The notes beneath the pieces are model-generated. The model ran no database searches. It was not told where the DNA came from and saw only the letters and a list, made by a program, of their open reading frames with translations. From assembly GCA_025965635.1 (NCBI GenBank), contig JAOPWO010000455.1:1-5039 (forward strand): 5,039 bases of DNA, given 5' to 3'. Shown here piece by piece: positions 1-5,039 of the stretch; positions within the stretch are counted from its first letter, which is position 1, and the number at the start of each line of letters is the position of its first letter. The DNA is from Modestobacter sp. GTDB lineage: Bacteria; Actinomycetota; Actinomycetes; Mycobacteriales; Geodermatophilaceae. Both the position numbers and the translations under genes were made by a program.

Positions 1-1
1 G

Positions 2-142
2 CCCGCGCTCGGCGCGCTGCTGGCCGCCGGCGAGCTCGCGGTCGCCGACCTGCCCGGCCTGGGAGCCGAGGACCAGCTCACGCTGGCCCGGCGGCTGGTC
101 ACCGAGTCGGTCGTCGTCGTGCCCGACGCGGCCGCGACATGA
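2..142 (+). CDS. C-terminal end of a probable JmjC-like cupin protein (partial)
   Basis: This is the last 46 codons of a gene that starts left of the window; the frame runs from base 2 to TGA at 140-142. The visible end is a short helical domain with an LLAAGEL segment, then VADLPGL, LARRLV and a hydrophobic SVVVVPD tail. This layout resembles the small winged-helix-like C-terminus of actinobacterial JmjC/ROXA-type cupin proteins, which end with a phrase like 'DLPGL..LVRRLL.EGVLVP'. The catalytic cupin barrel, with its iron-binding His/Asp residues, is not in the window, so neither activity nor substrate can be judged. The next + strand gene starts 13 bases after this stop, so the two may share a transcript. 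That the frame is coding is fairly secure; the family name rests on a short tail and on memory and could be wrong. Confidence 0.5.
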   Translation, partial: PALGALLAAGELAVADLPGLGAEDQLTLARRLVTESVVVVPDAAAT

Positions 143-155
143 CCCGCGGACCCGG

Positions 156-1109
156 ATGAGCGCCGACCCCGCGCCGGCCGGCCCACCGGTCCCGTCCCGG
201 CGGGAAGGCCGGCTGGACGATGCCCGCTGCTCGGTGCAGGCCCTGCTGCGTGGCGACTCGGTCAGCGCGACTGCGCCGCCGGCCCGGCAGTGGCTGCTGG
301 TCGAGCAGCCCGGCCCGTGGGGACGGGACGCGCTGCTGGAGTCCCGGTTCGACCACCGGGTCGCCTCCCGGCTGTCCGCCCGGGCACGGGAGGCCGGGGT
401 GCGCATCCAGCTGGTGCGTCGTCCCGGCCGCCGGCTGGAGGATTCCCCGCTGCGCTGGGCGTGGGCCGACGTCCGCCCGGGCCGGGAGTCCGTCCGCTGG
501 TCGACCCGGGCCACCGACGTCGAACTGCTGTACGCGCCGTGGGACGACACGGTGGGCGAGCCGTCGGTCACCCCGACATACCTGGTCTGCACGCACGGCG
601 GACACGACACCTGCTGCGCGGTGCGCGGCCGTCCGCTGGCCCAGGGCCTGCCGGTCGACCCCGCCGACGTCTGGGAGACCAGCCACCTGGGTGGCGACCG
701 GTTCGCCGCCAACGTGCTGGTGCTGCCGCACGGGTTCGTCTACGGACAGGTACCCGGGGACGGCGCGGCGCTGGTCGAGGCGCACACCGACGGCCAGGTG
801 GCGTTGCCGTGGCTGCGCGGCCGGGCCGGGCTGGGGACGCCCGCGCAGGCTGCCCAGCAGCACGCCCGCACCGAACTGGGCCTGCTCGGCGTCGGCGACC
901 TGGTCCCCCGCGGGGTGCGGTCGCTGCCTGCACCGGCGCCCGGGGTGGAGCGGTGGTCGGTGACCCTGGCCGGGCCCGCGGGCGACGTCGTCGTCAGCGT
1001 GGAGAGCCGTCTCTCCGCTGAGGCGCACCGGCTCACCTGCGGGGCGCTGCAGCCGCAGCACTGGCGCACCTGGCACCCGCTCGACCTGCGGGTCGTGGCG
1101 GCCACCTGA
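156..1109 (+). CDS. Sucrase/ferredoxin-like protein (Apd1/Aim32-type thioredoxin-like [2Fe-2S] protein)
   Basis: A 317-residue soluble protein with no signal peptide or membrane segment, of the Suc_Fer-like family. Members carry a thioredoxin-fold ferredoxin domain and are probably cytosolic redox proteins; despite the name, no sucrase activity should be assumed. The N-terminal half has a conserved Cys25 and the phrase WLLVEQPGPWGRDALLES (46-63). The cluster region starts at CTHGGHDTCC (145-154), giving C145-X8-C154, followed by SHLGGDRFAANV (176-187) and PHGFVYG (191-197). The C-terminus has the family's Cys-Gly plus Trp element (TCG 294-296, W303, W306). Yeast Apd1 binds its cluster with C-X8-C and H-x-G-G-H; here the last position is Asp181. 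The ATG at 156 follows a weak GGACCCGG sequence and gives the expected N-terminus. The gene ends 11 bases from the convergent phosphodiesterase gene. Family assignment is secure; physiological partner unknown. Confidence 0.92.
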   Translation: MSADPAPAGPPVPSRREGRLDDARCSVQALLRGDSVSATAPPARQWLLVEQPGPWGRDALLESRFDHRVASRLSARAREAGVRIQLVRRPGRRLEDSPLRWAWADVRPGRESVRWSTRATDVELLYAPWDDTVGEPSVTPTYLVCTHGGHDTCCAVRGRPLAQGLPVDPADVWETSHLGGDRFAANVLVLPHGFVYGQVPGDGAALVEAHTDGQVALPWLRGRAGLGTPAQAAQQHARTELGLLGVGDLVPRGVRSLPAPAPGVERWSVTLAGPAGDVVVSVESRLSAEAHRLTCGALQPQHWRTWHPLDLRVVAAT

Positions 1110-1120
1110 GGTCCCGGCGG

Positions 1121-2365
1121 TCAGCCGAGCGCGGTGCCCCGGGCGAGCAGCAGCGGGATCGCCAGCTCGGTGGTGGTGAGCGAGCCGTGGTAGGCGGCCA
1201 GCGTCGAGGGGAACGGCTCCTGCCGGGTGGCGGTCAGCGCCCAGCTGCCCCGGGCCAGCGCGACGACGTCGCCGATCCGGTCGGCGACGGCCGACCCCAC
1301 CGACCCGAACACACCACTGGCGATCGCCTCGTCCCGGCCGACCACCCAGGCCCGGTGCGCGAGCACGCCCTGCCAGGTGGCGAGCACGTCGGCCGCCGCG
1401 CCGGGCTCGGCGTGCACGTAGCGGGCGCGGGGCTCGCCGGCCATCACCCGGACGCCCTCCCACAGCTCGGGGACGGCGTCGAGGTCGAGCCGGGTGTGCT
1501 CGGGGACGTCGAGCATGCCGTGGTCGGCGGTGACGAGCAGCGCCGCGTCGTCGGGGAGACCGGTGACGAGTTGCTCGACCAGCCGGTCGACCACGCCGAG
1601 CTGGTTGCGCCAGCTCGGCGAGTCGACCCCGCGGACGTGGCCGGTCAGGTCGAGGTCGGCGTGGTAGCCGTAGACGAGCGATCGGGGCCCGGCGGCCAGC
1701 GACCGGTGCACCATCGCGGCGAGGTCGCCGGCGCTGACGGCGGAGGTGTAGTCCGCGCCGCGATAGGCGGCCCGGGTGAGGCCGGACCGGGCGAAGGCGT
1801 GCGGCCCGACCACGGTGCAGGCCACACCGGCGGCCGCGGTCTGCTCGAAGACCGTCGGCTGGGCCTGCCACTGCAGCGGGTCGGGGTCGTCGGTCCACTG
1901 CACGTGGTTGAGCGTGCGGTCCTCCCCCGGCACGTCGGTGACGAAGCCGAGCACGCCGTGACTGCCCGGCGGCAGGCCGGTCCCGAGGGTGGTCAGGCTG
2001 ACCGGGGTGGTGCTGGGACAGGGGGCGCTGAGGTCGCCGACCGGACTGGCCAGGGCGTTGAGCACCGGGGCGAGGTCCGGGTGGGCGCGGACCAGGTCCG
2101 CGCCGAGCCCGTCGACCAGCAGCACGGCGACCCGGCGGGCGCCGGCCAGCGCGTCGGTGAGGCCCAGCGGGTCGATGGGGAGGTCGGTGCGCCGGACGGG
2201 GGCGCCGAGGGCGGCGCTGACCCCGGGCAGGACGTCGGCGAGGGTGGCGGTGCCGTAGACCGGCCGGACCAGGCCGGCGGGCAGCGGTGGGAAGACACCG
2301 GCTCCCCCACCCTCTGCACGCTCAGGACGGCCCCCTGGCCGGGGCCGGCCGTCGGGGGACGTCAC
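1121..2365 (-). CDS. Alkaline phosphatase superfamily protein (nucleotide pyrophosphatase/phosphodiesterase type)
   Basis: A 414-residue metal-dependent hydrolase of the type I phosphodiesterase/nucleotide pyrophosphatase family, expected to cleave phosphodiester or pyrophosphate bonds with two metal ions. The superfamily residues are all visible: Asp85 in LLVDGLG, nucleophile Thr119 or Thr120 in CPSTTPVS (116-123), Asp239 and His243 in DLTGH, Asp281-His282 in TADHGM, and His393 in YHGSLT. No signal peptide or membrane segment is seen, so a cytoplasmic place is likely, unlike many secreted phosphatases. The start chosen is GTG at 2365, whose last two bases and next base form the methyltransferase stop (GTGA overlap), implying translational coupling. 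An upstream in-frame ATG at 2512 would run deep into the methyltransferase gene and add Arg-rich sequence, so it is rejected. Even from GTG, the first ~24 residues are Gly/Pro/Arg-rich and look unconserved. The substrate cannot be told from sequence. Confidence 0.9.
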   Translation of the reverse strand: MTSPDGRPRPGGRPERAEGGGAGVFPPLPAGLVRPVYGTATLADVLPGVSAALGAPVRRTDLPIDPLGLTDALAGARRVAVLLVDGLGADLVRAHPDLAPVLNALASPVGDLSAPCPSTTPVSLTTLGTGLPPGSHGVLGFVTDVPGEDRTLNHVQWTDDPDPLQWQAQPTVFEQTAAAGVACTVVGPHAFARSGLTRAAYRGADYTSAVSAGDLAAMVHRSLAAGPRSLVYGYHADLDLTGHVRGVDSPSWRNQLGVVDRLVEQLVTGLPDDAALLVTADHGMLDVPEHTRLDLDAVPELWEGVRVMAGEPRARYVHAEPGAAADVLATWQGVLAHRAWVVGRDEAIASGVFGSVGSAVADRIGDVVALARGSWALTATRQEPFPSTLAAYHGSLTTTELAIPLLLARGTALG

Positions 2366-3117
2366 GGGCGGGTGGCGAGCACGTGCAGGCCTGCGGCGAC
2401 GTCCCGGTACGGCGAGCTGCCGGCGAGCTCGAGCTCGAGGGCGCGGATGGCGGCCGGGTCGGCACCGGAGGAGGCCCCGAGCAGTTCGGTGACGACGGAG
2501 ACCCCCCGCCACTCCCCGGGAACCAGCCCTGCCCCGGTGACCAGGGCGAGCAGTTCGGGCGGGCTGAAGCGGCGGCGGGCCGGGCGGGCCCGCCCGGGGG
2601 CCGGGTCCTGGTCTGCCAGCAGCCCCCGGGCCTCCTTCGGGTGGCCGCTGACCGCGCGGGCGAGGACCGCGCCGGCCCGGTTCGCGGTGGCGATGGACAG
2701 CTGCCCGCCGGGGCGGAGCACCCCGGCGATCTCGCGCAGCGTGCTCACCGGGTCGTCGACCACCTCGAGCACGGAGTGGCAGAGCACGAGGTCGAACTGG
2801 TCCCCAGGGGCGCTGCCGGCCGGCGCGCCGTCCAGGACCGCGCGCATCCGGTCGCCGTCACCCTGCAGGCCCCGCACCCGCGAGCCCACGCCGGCGGTGT
2901 CGGCCCGGCGGTGCAGGGTGGCCAGCGCGTCGGCGCTCGGGTCGACGACGGTGACGTCGTGCCCGAGCTGGGCGAGCGGCACGGCGAACATGCCACTGCC
3001 GCCGCCCACGTCGAGCACCCGCAGGGGCGTGCCGGCCTCGACCACCGGGGAGAGCACCGCCCAGATCACGACGGTCCGGGCGGGTGGCTGCGCTCCGGGA
3101 ACGGGGTCGGTGGACAC
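2362..3117 (-). CDS. CmoM/SmtA-like class I SAM-dependent methyltransferase
   Basis: A 251-residue cytoplasmic methyltransferase with a Rossmann fold. Motif I is LDVGGGSG (35-42), the acidic end of strand 2 is VVDPS (57-61), a GDGD stretch lies at 86-89, motif IV is DLVLCHSVLEVVDDP (109-123), and the post-IV strand is LRPGGQLS (134-141). After the core, a segment at 184-197 (FSPPELLALVTGAG), then GVSVVTELL (205-213) and a Pro-Tyr...HVLATRP ending follow the order seen at the end of E. coli CmoM (GVRVF..., ...PY...IHV.ARKP). CmoM methylates the carboxymethoxyuridine at tRNA wobble position 34. Whether this protein has that substrate is uncertain, because actinobacteria are not known for that modification; a small-molecule or other RNA substrate is equally possible. 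The start is GTG at 3117, with a -10 element just upstream suggesting leaderless translation. It overlaps the next gene by GTGA. Confidence 0.88.
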   Translation of the reverse strand: MSTDPVPGAQPPARTVVIWAVLSPVVEAGTPLRVLDVGGGSGMFAVPLAQLGHDVTVVDPSADALATLHRRADTAGVGSRVRGLQGDGDRMRAVLDGAPAGSAPGDQFDLVLCHSVLEVVDDPVSTLREIAGVLRPGGQLSIATANRAGAVLARAVSGHPKEARGLLADQDPAPGRARPARRRFSPPELLALVTGAGLVPGEWRGVSVVTELLGASSGADPAAIRALELELAGSSPYRDVAAGLHVLATRP

Positions 3118-3124
3118 CCGTCGG

Positions 3125-3130
3125 AGCCTA
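3125..3130 (-). promoter_or_regulatory. Candidate -10 element for a leaderless methyltransferase transcript
   Basis: On the - strand this reads TAGGCT, which fits the actinobacterial TANNNT -10 pattern. Exactly seven bases separate its last T from the GTG start at 3117, so transcription would begin at or one base before the start codon. No Shine-Dalgarno sequence sits at usable distance from this GTG; the nearest G/A-rich run (GGGGAGGG) is about 18 bases upstream. No recognisable -35 hexamer is found 16-19 bases further upstream, where the sequence is only C/G-rich. The call rests on position and pattern, without transcript data. Confidence 0.45.
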
Positions 3131-3201
3131 GTGGCGGCCCTCCCCCACCGCCGCCCCCCGAGTCGCGAGGAGGACCGCGTTCCGCCCCGTCCGGGTACCG
3201 C

Positions 3202-3246
3202 AGGGCCCGCCGCGAGCGTGCAGGTGGCGGGGGGCGGCGGGGCCCT
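3202..3246 (-). terminator. GC-rich hairpin after dnaE2, probable terminator
   Basis: Bases 3202-3208 (AGGGCCC) pair with 3240-3246 (GGGCCCT). After a single bulged G at 3239, bases 3209-3213 (GCCGC) pair with 3234-3238 (GCGGC). This gives a 12-pair stem with a 20-base loop. The stem begins three bases after the polymerase stop codon on the - strand and lies upstream of the candidate methyltransferase promoter. No T-rich tract follows, which is common for terminators in high-GC actinobacteria but lowers certainty. It could instead only stabilise the mRNA 3' end. Confidence 0.5.
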
Positions 3247-3249
3247 TCC

Positions 3250-5039
3250 TCAGTGCCCGGAGCTGCCCGGGCTGGAGTGCCAGAGCTTCCGCGGCGCCCC
3301 CGATGCCTCCCGTCTCGCGGCCAGTTTGGTGTTCTCACCGGCGGGCTCGATGTCGGCGTAGGGCGACATCCGGAAGCCGGTCGGGTGCACCAGCACCGGC
3401 CGGACCACCACCGGGCGGGGACCGTGCGAGGCAGCCGCCCCGGCGATCGCCTGCTCCGTGCAGGTGCCCGGCGCGGCCATCAGCTCAGCCACCGCGGCCA
3501 GCCCCCCGGACTCCCACGCCTCGTGCAGCGCCGGCAGCTCCCACGCCCCGGTCGCCCGCATCGAGACCCCGCGAGGACCGGTGCGGCGCAGCACCCCGCG
3601 CACCACCAGCAGCCAGGAGTGGAAGACGGTGGCGGCGTAGGGACCCTGCACGTCTTCGAAGAAGGTCGAGTCCGCGCACCCGGTCCCGTCGTCCAGGGTC
3701 ACGAAGACCACCCGGCGCCCCGACCGGATCGGCGGGGTCTGGGTGGCCACCTTCACCCCGGCCACCAGCACCTCGACCCCGCTGCGGCACTGGAGCAGCT
3801 CCCCGGCCGGCACCGCCCCGAGGGCAGCCAGGAACGGCCGGTAGAACTCCACGACGTGCCGGCTGGCGTCCAGTCCCAGCACCTCCAGCTCGGCCCGCAC
3901 CCGCTCCGCGTCGGTGAACTCCGGCAGGCCGCTGGAGACGAACTCGGCCGGCCCCGCTCCCGCGGCGCCGTCCCCGCAGGCTCCTTCCGCGCCGGCTCCC
4001 TCCGTGCCGAACAGGTCCGCGCCGAAGAGGTCCAGCCCGAGCTGGCCCCCACTGCTCGCCCGCGCACCGCTGCGGCTCCACCGGTCCAGCTCGCCGATCT
4101 GCAGCAGCAGGTCGCGCCGGGTCATCTGCTGCCGCCGCCGGGTGGGCCGGCCGCCCTCGCTGTCGCGCACCTCGAACCCGTACACGGAGTCGAAGCCCCC
4201 GGCGAGCACCAGCCGCTCCGCCACCGGCCGGGACACCCCCGCCCGCTGCCAGAAGTCGGCCAGCGACCGGTAGGGCTGCCCGGCGGTGATCCGGGCGACC
4301 TCCGCGTCGGAGATGCCCTTGACGTCGGCCAGCGACAGCCGGATGCCGTACCGGCCCGGCTCGGGCATCGTGGCGGGCATCCACGACGGCCGGCGCGGTG
4401 CGCCGTCGTCCTCCGGTCCCGCGGTGCCGTCCTCCTCGTCGCCGTCGTCGTCCACCCGCTCCACCCGGTAGGTGCCGGCCGAGGCGTTCACGTCCAACCC
4501 GAGCACCCGGACCCCGAAGTTGCGGGCGTCGTCGAGGATCAGCCTCTTGGGGTACATCCCCGGGTCGTGGGTGAGGACCCCGGACAGGAACGCGGCCGTG
4601 TGGTGGGTCTTGAGCCAGGCCGACTGGTATGTGGGCAGTGCGAAGGCCGCCGCGTGGGCCTTGCAGAAGCCGAACGACCCGAAGGCGACCAGCACCTCCC
4701 AGACCTGCTCGGCCACTGCGACCGGGAACCCCTCCTCCAGTGCCCCGGGCACGAACCAGGCCCGGACCTCGGGATGGGCGTCCTTCTCCCCCAACGCGCG
4801 GCGCACCTCGTCGGCCTCGGCCAGGGAACAGCCGGTCATCGCCGCCACGATCATCAGCACCTGCTCGTGGAAGACCACCACCCCGGCGGTCTCCTCCAGC
4901 GCCTCCCGCAACGCCGGGTGCGGGTAGACCGGCTCCCGCCAGCCGTTCCGGGCCATCAGGAACGGGGTGACCATGTCGCTCTTGACCGGGCCGGGCCGGA
5001 ACAGCGAGATGTCGACGATGAGGTCCTCGAAGGTCTGCG
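3250..5039 (-). CDS. dnaE2: Error-prone DNA polymerase DnaE2/ImuC, C-terminal part (5' end outside window)
   Basis: The frame enters at the window edge and gives 595 residues up to TGA at 3250-3252, roughly the C-terminal half of a family usually about 1,050-1,150 residues long. Numbering from the first whole codon: RPGPVKSD (14-21) and VFHEQ (55-59) belong to the C-family polymerase fingers region; GFCKAHAAAFALPTYQSAWLK (123-143) and GMYPKRLILDDAR (160-172) are strongly DnaE2-like; a helix-hairpin-helix region spans about 239-283; an OB-fold spans about 422-467; and the ending KLWHSSPGSSG is typical of actinobacterial DnaE2. The PHP domain and catalytic aspartates lie outside the window. DnaE2 performs mutagenic translesion synthesis in the SOS response, with ImuA'/ImuB and the sliding clamp. 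Oddities are an acidic insert (196-211) and a Gly-rich repeat (334-363) headed by QLGLDLF. The internal ATG at 4974 is not the start, because conserved sequence continues upstream of it. Confidence 0.95.
   Translation of the reverse strand, partial: QTFEDLIVDISLFRPGPVKSDMVTPFLMARNGWREPVYPHPALREALEETAGVVVFHEQVLMIVAAMTGCSLAEADEVRRALGEKDAHPEVRAWFVPGALEEGFPVAVAEQVWEVLVAFGSFGFCKAHAAAFALPTYQSAWLKTHHTAAFLSGVLTHDPGMYPKRLILDDARNFGVRVLGLDVNASAGTYRVERVDDDGDEEDGTAGPEDDGAPRRPSWMPATMPEPGRYGIRLSLADVKGISDAEVARITAGQPYRSLADFWQRAGVSRPVAERLVLAGGFDSVYGFEVRDSEGGRPTRRRQQMTRRDLLLQIGELDRWSRSGARASSGGQLGLDLFGADLFGTEGAGAEGACGDGAAGAGPAEFVSSGLPEFTDAERVRAELEVLGLDASRHVVEFYRPFLAALGAVPAGELLQCRSGVEVLVAGVKVATQTPPIRSGRRVVFVTLDDGTGCADSTFFEDVQGPYAATVFHSWLLVVRGVLRRTGPRGVSMRATGAWELPALHEAWESGGLAAVAELMAAPGTCTEQAIAGAAASHGPRPVVVRPVLVHPTGFRMSPYADIEPAGENTKLAARREASGAPRKLWHSSPGSSGH
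3949..4038 (-). repeat. Six-unit degenerate 15-base tandem array inside dnaE2
   Basis: On the - strand these 90 bases encode six consecutive pentapeptides with the loose pattern G-x-[D/E]-x-[F/A]. The first two units end DLF (GLDLF, GADLF); the middle ones are like GAEGA; the last two have decayed. At DNA level, 3979-3993 and 3994-4008 match at 13 of 15 bases, and 4008-4022 and 4023-4037 at 11 of 15. The array links the helix-hairpin-helix region to the OB-fold of the polymerase and is probably a flexible tether. Confidence 0.6.

Noticed and set aside
99..1898. A 599-codon open frame on the - strand opposite the sucrase/ferredoxin-like gene
   Set aside because: The product is an Arg/Pro/Gly-rich shadow of the coding + strand, runs into the phosphodiesterase gene in another frame, and contains no family motif.
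2425..2440. GAGCTCGAGCTCGAGG direct repeat/palindrome
   Set aside because: It encodes the Leu-Glu-Leu-Glu-Leu helix near the methyltransferase C-terminus using the preferred codons for those residues; no sign of a regulatory or recombination role.
2366..2512. Longer N-terminus for the phosphodiesterase from ATG at 2512
   Set aside because: It would overlap the methyltransferase by about 150 bases and add a strongly Arg-rich segment; the GTG at 2365 with a GTGA overlap explains the start better.
3133..3152. Small GGCGG/CCGCC inverted repeat upstream of the methyltransferase
   Set aside because: Only five G/C pairs in a stretch made almost wholly of G and C; expected by chance and not distinguishable from background.
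1187..3361. A 724-codon open frame on the + strand across the phosphodiesterase, methyltransferase and dnaE2 end
   Set aside because: It is antisense to three well-supported genes, its product is Gly/Arg/Ala/Pro-rich with no recognisable motif, and such long empty frames are usual in very GC-rich DNA.
4972..4974. ATG at 4974 as the start of dnaE2
   Set aside because: The frame stays open to the window edge and encodes conserved polymerase sequence (RPGPVKSD just before this Met), so this is an internal codon of a gene cut by the window.

Overview
The window is very GC-rich, with codon third positions almost all G or C. It carries compact genes typical of a high-GC Actinomycetota chromosome. 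The gene set and protein wording look closest to Geodermatophilaceae (Blastococcus/Modestobacter type), but that placement is inference from memory, not a search. There is no sign of a mobile element, phage, CRISPR array, tRNA or rRNA.

Layout. On the + strand, the window opens with the last 46 codons of a gene (2-142), probably a JmjC-like cupin protein. After 13 bases comes a complete gene for a sucrase/ferredoxin-like protein (156-1109), a thioredoxin-fold [2Fe-2S] protein of the Apd1/Aim32 type. The rest of the window is on the - strand. In transcription order it holds the C-terminal half of an error-prone DNA polymerase DnaE2/ImuC (5039 down to 3250, its start outside the window), then a 132-base intergenic stretch. 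That stretch contains a strong hairpin and a -10 element that fits a leaderless start. Next come a CmoM/SmtA-like SAM methyltransferase (3117-2362) and an alkaline-phosphatase-superfamily phosphodiesterase (2365-1121). The last two genes overlap by GTGA and form a coupled pair. The + and - strand blocks converge with 11 bases between stop codons (1110-1120).

How the genes work together. DnaE2 is the catalytic subunit of the mutagenic translesion complex and normally acts with ImuA'/ImuB and the sliding clamp. Those partners are not in the window. The methyltransferase and phosphodiesterase share a transcript and may share a pathway, but the sequence does not say which. The two + strand genes may be co-transcribed.

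The most unusual points are three. First, a clamp-binding-like QLGLDLF sequence lies in DnaE2 at the head of a six-unit 15-base tandem array. Second, the Apd1-type cluster motif has Asp where yeast has its second iron-ligating His. Third, the methyltransferase has a well-placed leaderless promoter. I see no convincing new multi-gene system here.
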